In this document: piece by piece, positions 1 to 8,828 of the stretch | Layout: the number at the start of each line of letters is the position of its first letter | Position numbering within the stretch: the first letter of the stretch is position 1 | Origin: JASHPR01 sp963795055 | GTDB lineage: Bacteria > Actinomycetota > Actinomycetes > Streptosporangiales > Streptosporangiaceae | Assembly: GCA_963795055.1 (NCBI GenBank) | Contig: CAWCGJ010000025.1 | Span: forward strand, 248,001-312,000 | Reading direction: 5' to 3' | Length of the DNA: 64,000 nt | Notes under the pieces: model-generated | Database searches by the model: none | What the model saw: only the letters and a program-made list of their open reading frames with translations | Told to the model about the DNA's origin: nothing | Position numbers and translations under genes: made by a program

Positions 1-2901
1 CCCGGTCTTGAGGTCGACCACGATCGCGCTGCCGTCGTCATCGGCCTCCAGCCGGTCGACCCGGCCGGTGATCTCTACCTGCCCGACCCTGACCCGCAGG
101 TCTCTCTCGACGGCCACCAGCTCGCGCGGGTTGGCCCGGTGCCAGTCGAGGAACTTGCGGACCATCCGCTCGGCCTGGTCGCGCTGCTTGGCGCTGTACC
201 AGGCACTGCCGAAGTCGAGATGACGCCAGGCCTCGTCGATGCGCTTGGTGATGTCGGCGTCGTCCGCGCCGTCGGCGGCCAGCGCGGCCGCGGCGTGGAT
301 CACGATCCCGAAATGCCGGAGCACGCCAGGGGTACTGATTCCCGAGGCCGATTCGAGCAGCCAGCGCAGCCCGCACTTGGTGAAGCTCTCCACCTGGGAC
401 GGCGACAGCCGGACGGTTCCGTCGATCACCGGGTCCGGGCTGGACAGCTCGGTGAGCGCGTACCACTGCCGCGGGCTGGCCCCGCGAACGCCGACCGCGG
501 CCAGCCGGGCCAGCTGGGCCGCGGCCGCCCGCCGCACCGGCATGGCCCGCGTGCGGTCGGCCGCGGCGCGGCGCAGTTCCGCGGTGAGCGCGGGCAGCGA
601 CAGCCAGCGCCGCCCGGGCCCGGTCACCTGCTCGGGCTCGATGTCATCGCCGGCCAGTTCCGCGAGGAACCGGGACGGCCGGTCCTCGGCGTCCGCTCCG
701 CCGACCGCGGTGACGACCAGGGCGCGCCGTGCCCTGGTCACCGCGACGTAAAAGAGCCTGCGCTCCTCGTCGAGCAGCTTGGAGGCGAGCGCCGCGGCGG
801 TGGCATCGGAGGCCTGCGGCCGGCCGGCCGCGGCCATTTCGCCACCGGGCGCGGCGTGCGCGGCCGTCTCGACGAGCTCGTCCATGGACAGCAGCGATCC
901 CCGGGTCCTGACATCGGGCCAGGTGCCCTCCTGCACCCCGGCCACCACGACCAGGTCCCACTCCAGCCCCTTGGCCCGGTGCGCGGTGAGTATGGCGACC
1001 CCGGCGCCGCGCGCGGCGCGCTCGGCCAGCGAGTCGCCGACGATCTCCTGCCCGGCCAGGCTGTCCAGGAACAGCCGCGCCGAACCCTGCGGGTACCGCT
1101 CGGTGAACCGGGCCGCCGCGTCGAACAACGCGACCACCGCGTCCAGGTCGGCGTCGGCGGCCGCGCCACGGCTGCCGCCCGCGGCGCTGGCCTGCTGCCA
1201 GGACGCCGCCAGGCCGGAAGCGTTCCACACCGCCCAGAGCACATCGTGCGCCGTCCCGCCGCCGGCGTCCGCAGCGGGCTGGCTGGCGGTCTTTCTCGCG
1301 AGCGCCAGCAGCTCCGCCACCCGTCGCGCCGCGGCGACGGCGCCCGAGACGCCCGCCGGCGCGGGCCCGACCAGCGTCAGCTCGCGCGGATCGCGCAGCG
1401 CCGTGGCGAACGGCTCCTCCGCGACCGGTTCCCCCGCCGCCAGGGCCGCGGCCCGGAGCGCCCGGCGCAGGCGCCGCAGGCCCAGCGTGTCGGTGCCGCC
1501 GAGCGGCCCGGTGAGCAGCTCGGCCGCGGCCTGCTCGTCGAGCGCACCCGGGCGCAGCGCGCAGTCCAGCAGGGTCAGCAGCGGCCTGGCTCCCGGTTCG
1601 GCGGCGAGCGGCAGCCCGTCGCCGACGACCGTCACCGGAATCCCGGCCCCAGTCAGGGCCCGCTGCAGCACGGGCGCCTGGCGGGTCGCGGAACGGACCA
1701 GGATCGCCATGGACGACCACGCCAGCCCGTCCATGAGGTGCGCCCGGCGCAGCGTGTCGGCGATGACCGACGCTTCCTGGCTCGCGGTGGCGGCGATGAT
1801 GACCCGGGCTGCGCCCGGGTAGGCGCCGGGCAGCGGGATCAGCGCGCGGTGGGAGCGTTCAACGTGCGGGTTCTCCTCGGCCCGCGCCGCCGGCAGCCGG
1901 GCCGCGACCCGGCGCGACGCGGCCAGCAGGGCAACGCCGCTGCGTCGGCAGGTGCGCAGCGCGATCACCTTCGCCGGGCTGCCGTCCGGGGCGCGGAACC
2001 GGCCGGCGAACCGGCTGACCGCGCGGGTGTCGGCACCGCGGAACCCGTAGATGGACTGGTCCGGGTCGCCGACCACGATCAGCTCCCGGCCGTCGCCGGC
2101 CAGCGCGTGCAGCAGGTCTTCCTGGGCGGGGTCGGTGTCCTGGTACTCGTCGACCAGCACGGCGTCGTAGGCCTGGCGCTCCCGGTCCCTGGTCGCGGCG
2201 CGGCCCAGCAGCCCGGCGGCAATCCGGATGATCTCCGCGTAGTCGTAGGCGGGAACCGGGGCCAGGTCGAAGCGGGCGGCGTACCGCTCCAGGAAGCCGC
2301 CGGCCGCCACCCAGTCATCGCGCTGCCGCTGCCGGCCCAGCCGGGCCAGCCCGGGTCCGTCCAGGCCGCGCTCGGACGCGCGGAGCAGGAAGTCCCGCAG
2401 CTCGGCGGCGAAGCCCCTGGTGCTGAGGGCCGGGCCGAGCCGCTCCGGCCAGTTCCGGCCGCCGTCCTCGGCCTCGCCGCGCAGCAGCCGCCGCACCTCG
2501 AGCAGCTGCTCCGGCCCGGACAGCAGCATCGGCGGCTCGTCGCCGTCGAGTACGAACTCCCTGCGCACCAGCGCGTACGCGTAGCTGTGGAAGGTCAGCG
2601 CGAGCGGCTGCCGGGTGGTCCGGCGCAGCCGCATGGTGATCCGGTCCCGCAGCTCCTCCGCCGCCTTGCGGCTGAAGGTGAGCACGAGCACCCGCGCCGG
2701 GTCGATGCCCCGGTCGCGGATCCGGTGCACCACAGCCTCGACGATGGCCGTGGTCTTGCCCGTGCCCGGGCCGGCCAGCACCAGCAGCGGGCCGCCGTCG
2801 TGGCCGGCCACCCGCCGCTGGTCGTCATCCAGCTCCGGCGGCGCCGCCGAAGCGGGCGCGGGCCGCCGGACCAGGCGGTAGGCAGGGGCGCTGGAGTCCA
2901 T
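1..2901 (-). CDS. adnA: UvrD/Rep-type helicase-nuclease, probable AdnA (C-terminus beyond window)
   Basis: ATP-dependent superfamily 1 helicase with a C-terminal RecB-type nuclease, expected to resect double-strand breaks as half of an AdnAB-like complex. The minus-strand frame is open from the ATG at 2901 to the left edge (967 codons). Visible motifs: Walker A GPGTGKT near residue 43, VDEYQD near 250, GDPDQSIYGF near 273, LTAHRAKGLE and the motif VI segment FYVAVTRAR near 710. At the very edge lie GRVDRLE and VVDLKTG, the Asp and Asp-x-Lys parts of a PD-(D/E)XK nuclease site. The position next to an Rv3204-like gene and near moeZ mirrors M. tuberculosis Rv3202c (AdnA), with adnB expected just outside the window. 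The AdnA versus AdnB choice is inference from synteny; the helicase-nuclease call is firm. Confidence 0.88.
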   Translation of the reverse strand, partial: MDSSAPAYRLVRRPAPASAAPPELDDDQRRVAGHDGGPLLVLAGPGTGKTTAIVEAVVHRIRDRGIDPARVLVLTFSRKAAEELRDRITMRLRRTTRQPLALTFHSYAYALVRREFVLDGDEPPMLLSGPEQLLEVRRLLRGEAEDGGRNWPERLGPALSTRGFAAELRDFLLRASERGLDGPGLARLGRQRQRDDWVAAGGFLERYAARFDLAPVPAYDYAEIIRIAAGLLGRAATRDRERQAYDAVLVDEYQDTDPAQEDLLHALAGDGRELIVVGDPDQSIYGFRGADTRAVSRFAGRFRAPDGSPAKVIALRTCRRSGVALLAASRRVAARLPAARAEENPHVERSHRALIPLPGAYPGAARVIIAATASQEASVIADTLRRAHLMDGLAWSSMAILVRSATRQAPVLQRALTGAGIPVTVVGDGLPLAAEPGARPLLTLLDCALRPGALDEQAAAELLTGPLGGTDTLGLRRLRRALRAAALAAGEPVAEEPFATALRDPRELTLVGPAPAGVSGAVAAARRVAELLALARKTASQPAADAGGGTAHDVLWAVWNASGLAASWQQASAAGGSRGAAADADLDAVVALFDAAARFTERYPQGSARLFLDSLAGQEIVGDSLAERAARGAGVAILTAHRAKGLEWDLVVVAGVQEGTWPDVRTRGSLLSMDELVETAAHAAPGGEMAAAGRPQASDATAAALASKLLDEERRLFYVAVTRARRALVVTAVGGADAEDRPSRFLAELAGDDIEPEQVTGPGRRWLSLPALTAELRRAAADRTRAMPVRRAAAAQLARLAAVGVRGASPRQWYALTELSSPDPVIDGTVRLSPSQVESFTKCGLRWLLESASGISTPGVLRHFGIVIHAAAALAADGADDADITKRIDEAWRHLDFGSAWYSAKQRDQAERMVRKFLDWHRANPRELVAVERDLRVRVGQVEITGRVDRLEADDDGSAIVVDLKTG

Positions 2902-2969
2902 GTCAGTACCGCATTCCAGCAGAAGCCTCCGACACTTTCGGGTCCTGCCCCCCAGGTAGAGTCGTTAAC

Positions 2970-3830
2970 TTGTCAGTGTCGGCGCAGACCCAGATCACGG
3001 TCCCGATCGTGCTGATCGTGATCGGCGCGGGCGCGCTGCACGCGGCCTGGAACGCCATCGCCAAGTCCGTGGAGGACCGGGTGGTCCTGTTCGCCCTGAT
3101 CGGCGTGGCCGCGACGCTCGGCGGCGGCGGCGTTCTCGCCGTGACCGGCCTGCCGTACCGCGCGGCGATCGGCTTCGCCGTCGTTTCCGCGGCCATCCAC
3201 ATCGCCTACGACGTGGGGCTGATGAGCTCCTACCGGCTCGGCGCGTTCAACCAGGTCTACCCGATCGCCCGGGGCACCTCGCCGCTCCTGGTGGCGGTCG
3301 GCGCGTATTTCCTGGCGGGCGAGCACCTGGGCGTGATCCCGGTGGCCGGCGTCGCGGTCCTCGCCGCCGGGCTGGTCAGCCTGGCGCTGTCCTCCGGGCG
3401 CCTGCGCTCCTCCGAGCTCCCGGCGGTCGGGGCAGCGCTGCTCACCGGGGTCACGATTGCCGCCTACACGGTCGTGGACGGACTCGGCGTCCGCCGGGCC
3501 CATGATCCCCTGGCCTACGCCGGGCTGCTGTTCCTGCTGCAAGGGCCGGTGTTCGCAGTGGTGGCGGCGTTTCGCCGGCCTGGGCTGGCGTGGCTGACCG
3601 GGCCCACCGCGGCCAAGGGGCTGCTGGCCGGGGCGCTGTCCCTGTTCGCTTACGGGATCGTGCTCTGGGCGCAGACCCGGGCGCCGCTGGCCGAGGTGGC
3701 CGCGATCCGGGAGACGAGCGTGGTGTTCGCGGCGCTGATCGGGATGAAACTGTTCGCCGAGCGCTTCGGAACCCGCCGGCTGGCCGCCGCGGTCCTGGTC
3801 GTGGCCGGCATCGTGCTGATCAGCGCCTGA
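2970..3830 (+). CDS. EamA/DMT-family transporter
   Basis: Integral membrane protein of the drug/metabolite transporter superfamily, 286 residues, with about ten hydrophobic segments arranged as two EamA repeats. The N-terminal repeat contains HAAWNA near residue 24, which is characteristic of EamA proteins. The substrate cannot be read from the sequence; relatives export amino acids, metabolites or drugs. The frame opens with TTG at 2970, and no strong ribosome site precedes it. It is divergent from the helicase gene, so the 68 bp between them must hold both promoters. It ends 7 bp before the convergent alkyltransferase-like gene. Confidence 0.85.
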   Translation: MSVSAQTQITVPIVLIVIGAGALHAAWNAIAKSVEDRVVLFALIGVAATLGGGGVLAVTGLPYRAAIGFAVVSAAIHIAYDVGLMSSYRLGAFNQVYPIARGTSPLLVAVGAYFLAGEHLGVIPVAGVAVLAAGLVSLALSSGRLRSSELPAVGAALLTGVTIAAYTVVDGLGVRRAHDPLAYAGLLFLLQGPVFAVVAAFRRPGLAWLTGPTAAKGLLAGALSLFAYGIVLWAQTRAPLAEVAAIRETSVVFAALIGMKLFAERFGTRRLAAAVLVVAGIVLISA

Positions 3831-3837
3831 AGGCAGG

Positions 3838-4224
3838 TCAACCGCCGCCGGTCCAGCGCGCGCGGCGCATGTCCACCCGGCCAGGCCCGCCGCCTGCGAC
3901 CGCGCGCATCGGCGTGCCCTCCTCCCGGTAGCGGGCGAGCGCCGCCCGCTCGTGCCCGGCCAGCAGCGAGCCGTCAGCGTGGATCACCCGCCACCACGCC
4001 ACGCCGCCGCCCCACAACGCCATCACCCGGCCCACCTGGCGCGGGCCGCCCTCGCCGAGGTACTCGGCGATATCGCCGTAGGACATCACCCGGCCCGGCG
4101 GTATCGCCTCCGCCACGTCCAGGACGCGGCTGGCGAAGTCGCTGAGCCCCGGGCCCGCGGCCCTGGCCCCGGTCTCGCCCTCGCCGGGGGTGCCGCGCGC
4201 GGGCCGGGGCCGGCCTGCGGTCAT
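3838..4224 (-). CDS. MGMT-family alkyltransferase-like (ATL) DNA-binding protein
   Basis: A 128-residue protein with the DNA-binding fold of O6-alkylguanine-DNA alkyltransferases: IPPGRVMSYGDIA (41-53), then RQVGR (62-66), which includes the arginine-finger position. At the place where MGMT proteins carry the acceptor PCHRV, this protein reads AWWRV (76-80), so the reactive cysteine is replaced by Trp. ATL proteins of this kind bind alkylated guanine without repairing it and pass it to nucleotide excision repair. The start is the ATG at 4224, which overlaps the TGA of the upstream protease gene as ATGA, implying translational coupling. It corresponds in position to Rv3204 of M. tuberculosis, beside adnA. 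Confidence 0.85.
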   Translation of the reverse strand: MTAGRPRPARGTPGEGETGARAAGPGLSDFASRVLDVAEAIPPGRVMSYGDIAEYLGEGGPRQVGRVMALWGGGVAWWRVIHADGSLLAGHERAALARYREEGTPMRAVAGGGPGRVDMRRARWTGGG

Positions 4225-5695
4225 TCGCCCGGCTCGGACGGGCCCGGCGGGTCGTACGGCGCCGCATGGCGGTCGGGCGGCGTGGCCGACCAACCGGACC
4301 GTGGCCGCGGCGGGAACTCGCTCCGGCCTGGCGGGCTGACGTCCGGGGCCGGCCGTAAGGCGGCAGCGTGATCTCGCCCGGGTCGAACCGGTACGACTGA
4401 TCGCCGGCGGATGGCGGGCGCCGCATCTGAACGAGCCGGCTCGCCGCGATGACGATCATCGCCAGGCAGACCGCGGCCAGGAGGCAGAACTCCACGAGCC
4501 CCCGCAGCCCCCGCGGGGCGACCGGGGGCGGGGGAACCGCGGCGGGGCCGCCGCCGAAGCGGCTGGCCGGGCTGAGGCCCGGCATGTCCACCAGGCCCGG
4601 CCTGCGCAGGCTGGTCCTCGGCGATCCCGGGCCAACCAGACGCTGCGCGGATAGGCGCGCCGCCGCGGCCAGCGCGGCGGCGGCGTCCACGGTGCCGAAG
4701 CCGACCTTGTCGTCGTAGCCGTCGGCCGGGCGGTTGCTGGTCGTGCTGGTGATCGCGTACCCCACCCACTGCGGCGGGAGCGCCGGATAGACGGACCTGA
4801 TCAGGGCGGCGACGCCCGCGGCCAGCGCGCAGGCCGGGCTGGTGCCGCTCACCAGCCAGTACCCGCCGTCCTGGCCCTGGGCCGGAACCTGGACGCCCGG
4901 CGCGGCGACCTGCACGGACAGGTTGTCGCTGGAGAAACCGGCGGGCGCGCCGTTCTGGTTGACGGCGGCCACGCTCAGCACGCCCGGGTAGTCGGCCGGG
5001 AACGAGAGCGGCGCGTGGCCCTGAGCCTGGGCGCTGGGCAGGTCCCCGGAATTGCCGGACGAGGCGAGGATCACGATGTTGCGGTTCAGCGCGCGCTGAA
5101 GGGCCTGGCGCACCGGCAGGCTCGCCGCTCCGTCGCCCAGCGACATGCTGATGACGCGGGCCCCGTGGGTTATCGCGTAATTGATCGCGCTGGCCAGCTC
5201 GCGCTGGTGGCGGGCCTGCGACTGGCGTTCGTACCGGGCGAAGCCGGGATCCCCGCTATTGGTGATCACCCGGATCGACAGCACGTGCGCCATCGGCGCG
5301 ATCCCGATGATCCCGCTGCCGCCGCCATGGCCGTGACCGGCGATCAGCGACGCCATCCAGGTTCCGTGCATGCCCCAGTTGGGGTTGGACGGCGGCGTGC
5401 CCACGCCGGTGAGGTCAGGGCCCGTGGTCACCGACCCGGTCAGGTCGGACACGCTGGGATTCACCCCGCTGTCGATCACGGCGACGGTCACGCCCTGGCC
5501 CTTGGTCACCTGCCACGCGGCCGGGGCATTGATCGCGTTCAGGACCCACGTCTCGGCGTTGCGCACGGTGTCGGCCCGCGCCGGGGCCGCGCCCGAGGTC
5601 ACGATCAGGGCGGTCGCCGCGGCCAGCGCCAGCACGCCTGCGCGGCGCGTCATCCGGCCCATGGCGTGCAGGCTCCGCGCCCGCAGGCTCAGCAT
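4221..5695 (-). CDS. Mycosin-like S8 serine protease, membrane anchored (apparent frameshift)
   Basis: Secreted subtilisin-family protease of the mycosin type. A signal peptide (about residues 15-43) precedes the catalytic triad: Asp75 in VIDSG, His110 in HGTWMAS, Ser286 in SGTSPACA; SSGNSG near 215 supplies the oxyanion Asn. A single membrane helix (about 399-420) is followed by a short cytoplasmic tail. Start ATG 5695 has GGAG seven bases upstream and overlaps the preceding stop; a GTG at 5713 is the alternative. After ITLPPYGRP the reading frame breaks at the CCCC run 4345-4348. Adding one C continues the protein in a frame that ends at 4221, exactly overlapping the next start. Mycosins normally process type VII secretion substrates, but no other ESX gene is visible here. 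Confidence 0.85.
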
Positions 5696-6489
5696 CCGGG
5701 CGCTCCGGGGCACTGAGGCGAGGGCGGCACCGCGCCCAGCGGCGCCCGCACCGCGTCGGCCACGCCGGTGGCGAAACTCGTCATCTCCGTGTCCGCGTAA
5801 GGATCGGACGACATCTGGACCCGCGGCCTGCCGTCGGCGTAGCCGGCCGTCGACATGATCAGGTACGGGCCGGAGCTGACCGCCCAGGAAAGCTGCCGCT
5901 GCCGGTCCCCGAACGCCCTGGCCAGGGTGGCAGGGAACGGCGCGGCACGGACACCGGGTTGCGGCCCCTGGCCGCCCGCCAGCTGGCTGGCCGCGGCCTC
6001 CGCCGCGTTAGCGCCGGGCATCACGGCGACGCCGACGGTGACGAGCATGCTGTCGGTCTCGTCGGCGTAGGTCGCGCGGAGCAGGGCCGTACACCTGTCG
6101 GCGGACAGCACCCGGGCCGCCACCGGATCGCTCGCCACGGTGCAGTTCGCCGGCCGGGAGATCCCTACCCGGTAGGCCTGCAGCGGCAGCGGCGAGCCGG
6201 CGCCGAGAGTCCCCGCGGGCAGCTGGTAGGTGACGGAAGCCGGGAAGATTTCCCCGGCCGGCATGGTACGCCAGCGCCGCGCCATCTCCCAGGCGATGAT
6301 CTGCTGCTGCTGCTGCGCGGTGAACCTGCGCGGCAGCAACTGGGCCGAGACGCCCGCGGCCGACGCGGCCAGGCCCGCGGTGCCGACCAGCAGGGCCAGC
6401 AGCGCGACGCCGAAGCGCCAGCCACCGCGTCTGCGGCCGGCTGGCGCCGCGTTGCCCTCCGCGTGAGGAGGCTCAGGCTCGATGGCCAC
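5689..6489 (-). CDS. Single-pass membrane protein with large extracytoplasmic domain, unknown function
   Basis: I do not recognise a family. The 266-residue product has a charged cytoplasmic N-terminus, one membrane helix (about residues 25-49, rich in Ala/Leu/Val), a QQQQQ run shortly after it, and an external domain of about 210 residues with three or four cysteines that could form disulphides. The start is GTG at 6489. Its stop overlaps the start of the mycosin-like protease by 7 bp, so the two are probably co-translated; I infer a functional pair such as protease plus partner or substrate. It lies downstream of moeZ on the same strand, with 40 bp between them. Confidence 0.7.
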   Translation of the reverse strand: MAIEPEPPHAEGNAAPAGRRRGGWRFGVALLALLVGTAGLAASAAGVSAQLLPRRFTAQQQQQIIAWEMARRWRTMPAGEIFPASVTYQLPAGTLGAGSPLPLQAYRVGISRPANCTVASDPVAARVLSADRCTALLRATYADETDSMLVTVGVAVMPGANAAEAAASQLAGGQGPQPGVRAAPFPATLARAFGDRQRQLSWAVSSGPYLIMSTAGYADGRPRVQMSSDPYADTEMTSFATGVADAVRAPLGAVPPSPQCPGAPGC

Positions 6490-6529
6490 ACGGAAATGCT
6501 ACGGCTTGTCCGTACCGCGGCGCGGCAGC

Positions 6530-7708
6530 TCAGTACGTGGGCAGCGACGGATCCACCTGGCTGACCCAGGCCAGGACCCCTCCGCCCACGTGGACCGCGT
6601 CCGAGAAGCCGGCGTTCTTGACCACGGCGAGGCACTCGGCGCTGCGGGCTCCGCTCTTGCAGTGCAGCACGATCCTGCGGTCCTGCGGGAGCTGCTCCAG
6701 GGCGTTCCCGTTGAGGAACTGGTCCTTCGGGATGAGCACCGAGCCGGGGATGGACACGATCTCGTACTCGTTCGGCTCCCTGACGTCGACCAGGAAGATC
6801 TTCTCGTCGTTGTCGAGCATCGCCTTGAGCTCGGTCGCGGTGATCGTCGACCCGGACGCCGCACGCTGGGCGTCCTCGGACACCGTCCCGCAGAACGCCT
6901 CGTAGTCGATGAGCTCGGTGATCGTCGGGTTCTTGCCGCACACCGGGCACTCGGGGTCCTTCCTGACCCGGACCGAGCGGTAGCTCATCTCCAGCGCGTC
7001 ATAGATCATCAGCCGCCCGGCCAGCGGCTCGCCGATGCCGGTGATGACCTTGATCGCCTCGTTGACCTGGATGGACCCGATGGAGGCGCACAGCACGCCG
7101 AGCACGCCGCCCTCGGCGCACGACGGCACCATACCCGGCGGCGGCGGCTCCGGGTAGAGGCAGCGGTAGCAGGGGCCATGCTCCGCCCAGAACACGCTGG
7201 CCTGCCCGTCGAAGCGGTAGATCGATCCCCAGACGTAGGGCTTGCCGAGCAGCACGCAGGCGTCGTTGACCAGGTACCTGGTGGCGAAGTTGTCGGTGCC
7301 GTCGACGATCAGGTCGTACGGCGCGAAGATCTCCATCGCGTTGTCGGAGTCGAGGCGCTCCTCGTGCAGCACCACGGTGACGTACGGGTTGATCTCCCTG
7401 ATGCTGTCGCGCGCGGACTCGGCCTTCGGGCGGCCCACGTCCGACTGGCCGTGGATGACCTGCCGCTGCAGGTTGGATTCGTCGACCACGTCGAAGTCGA
7501 CGATGCCCAGCGTGCCCACCCCGGCGGCGGCCAGGTACAGCAGCGCGGGTGACCCCAGCCCGCCCGCGCCCACGCACAGCACCCGGGCGTTCTTCAGGCG
7601 CTTCTGCCCGATCATTCCGACCTCCGGAATGATCAGGTGACGCGAATAACGCTTGACCTCATCAACGGTCAGCTCGTCGGCCGGTGTGACCAGCGGTGGC
7701 AGCGACAC
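6530..7708 (-). CDS. moeZ: MoeZ, adenylyltransferase/sulfurtransferase
   Basis: E1-like enzyme that adenylates and then thiolates the C-terminus of small sulfur-carrier proteins (ThiS/MoaD/CysO type), feeding cysteine, thiamine or molybdopterin synthesis. The ThiF-type N-terminal domain has GAGGLGS (47-53), the DGTDN motif (136-140) and four zinc cysteines, C180/C183 and C254/C257. A C-terminal rhodanese domain has its active cysteine at 350 in the loop CKSGAR. The chosen start is GTG 7708, preceded by AGGAGA at suitable spacing; a longer reading to 7741 lacks support. Length 392 residues is typical. The neighbourhood resembles Rv3204-Rv3206c. Confidence 0.95.
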   Translation of the reverse strand: MSLPPLVTPADELTVDEVKRYSRHLIIPEVGMIGQKRLKNARVLCVGAGGLGSPALLYLAAAGVGTLGIVDFDVVDESNLQRQVIHGQSDVGRPKAESARDSIREINPYVTVVLHEERLDSDNAMEIFAPYDLIVDGTDNFATRYLVNDACVLLGKPYVWGSIYRFDGQASVFWAEHGPCYRCLYPEPPPPGMVPSCAEGGVLGVLCASIGSIQVNEAIKVITGIGEPLAGRLMIYDALEMSYRSVRVRKDPECPVCGKNPTITELIDYEAFCGTVSEDAQRAASGSTITATELKAMLDNDEKIFLVDVREPNEYEIVSIPGSVLIPKDQFLNGNALEQLPQDRRIVLHCKSGARSAECLAVVKNAGFSDAVHVGGGVLAWVSQVDPSLPTY

Positions 7709-7811
7709 GGTGTTTCTCCTGGGGGCCTGCCGGGCAGGCATCTCGGTCTCGGTCGGGCGCGCGCCCGCGCCCCACGGGATTGAACCAGCCGGGGCCTCCG
7801 GGCATTCCGGG

Positions 7812-7898
7812 CCGGCGGCAGCCCGCAGAGGGCGGGAGGGCCGACGGCGGCCCGCAGGGGGCGGGAGGGCCGACGGCGGCCCGCAGAGGGCGGGAGGG
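7812..7898. repeat. 29-bp tandem repeat, three copies
   Basis: Three head-to-tail copies of a unit containing cggcccgcag(a/g)gggcgggagg lie upstream of moeZ (minus strand) and before the divergent Rv3235-family gene. Copies two (7841-7869) and three (7870-7898) differ at one base; copy one is slightly more divergent. No coding frame is apparent across it. Confidence 0.85.
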
Positions 7899-7956
7899 CC
7901 GACGGTCCCGGGTCCCGGGGCCGAGAAATGTCACCGGGTGTTGGTAGAACACTGAC

Positions 7957-8688
7957 ATGCCCGAGCCATCACCGCCCCCGACCTCATCGGGACAGCCGCG
8001 CGGCGCGGATTGCGGATCCGCGGGTGGTGCGGTACTGCCGTTAGTCCCCGGCTTCGAGCGCCGGCCAGCGAAGCAGCGGCCGCTCCCGGACGCGGTCGCG
8101 GTCCGGCTGCTCGGGGTCCCTGACTCCGCGCCGCCTTATGACGACAGCCTCGCGGAGGCCGGCTCGCGAGGCCGCCGGGGCGAGGCACGGCCGCGTCGGC
8201 CTGCCCAGTCGCCCGGGCGGCCCAAGGCGCCCAGGGCGCGATCGGAACCGACCGGGGCGCCCGACCCAGCGACGCTGGCCGCGCTGGGCAAGCCGGCCCA
8301 GCGATCCGGGCCCCGCCTGCCGCTGCGCAGACCCGCCCCGTGGCCGAGCCAGTTCGCTCAGGTCCTGGCGGAGACGCTGGCGGGATCGCGGCCCCAGGGT
8401 CAGATCAGGCCCTGGACCAGCGAGCAGGCGCGGCGCCGAATCCGCCAGCTCGGACCGAGGCTTGCGGCCGATGTTCAGCCGCGGGTCCGTCGCATCATGA
8501 CCTCCCGCCCCGCCGCCGGGGTGGTCGAGATGACCGTGATCGTGGGATTCGGGCCGAGAATCCGCGTCCTTGCGGTGCGCCTGGAACGCGACGAACCGCC
8601 GCAGGCCGAGGCCGGACCGTACCGTGGCCGCGGTCACGGGCCGGGCGCGACCGCGAGATGGACGTGCACCGCCATCGAAGCCGCCTGA
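7957..8688 (+). CDS. Rv3235-family protein
   Basis: A 243-residue Arg/Pro/Ala-rich protein that resembles the Rv3235 family of actinobacteria, found near secA in many genomes. The first 110 residues are low-complexity. The conserved part starts around residue 128 (PSQFAQVLAETLAG), continues through RPWTSEQARRRI, and ends with WTCTAIEAA, a typical family ending. The biochemical role is unknown. The start ATG 7957 is chosen because it opens the only long frame. It is convergent with secA, with 140 bp between the stop codons in which I see no gene. Confidence 0.75.
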   Translation: MPEPSPPPTSSGQPRGADCGSAGGAVLPLVPGFERRPAKQRPLPDAVAVRLLGVPDSAPPYDDSLAEAGSRGRRGEARPRRPAQSPGRPKAPRARSEPTGAPDPATLAALGKPAQRSGPRLPLRRPAPWPSQFAQVLAETLAGSRPQGQIRPWTSEQARRRIRQLGPRLAADVQPRVRRIMTSRPAAGVVEMTVIVGFGPRIRVLAVRLERDEPPQAEAGPYRGRGHGPGATARWTCTAIEAA

Positions 8689-8828
8689 CCCGGCCCGTCC
8701 GACGACTTTTCATCCGATCCAGTCATTTCCCGGGGTTATACGCCCGGTTTATGACCACGGATCCAATGAAGAGATGAGAGACGATCATGGAATTGTCGGG
8801 GCGGTGGGCGGGCTCGGGGTGTGCGGAT

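Noticed and set aside
139..3015. Plus-strand 958-codon open frame opposite the helicase gene
   Set aside because: It is an antisense shadow created by high GC; it is Arg/Gly/Pro-rich with no domain, while the minus strand has clear helicase motifs.
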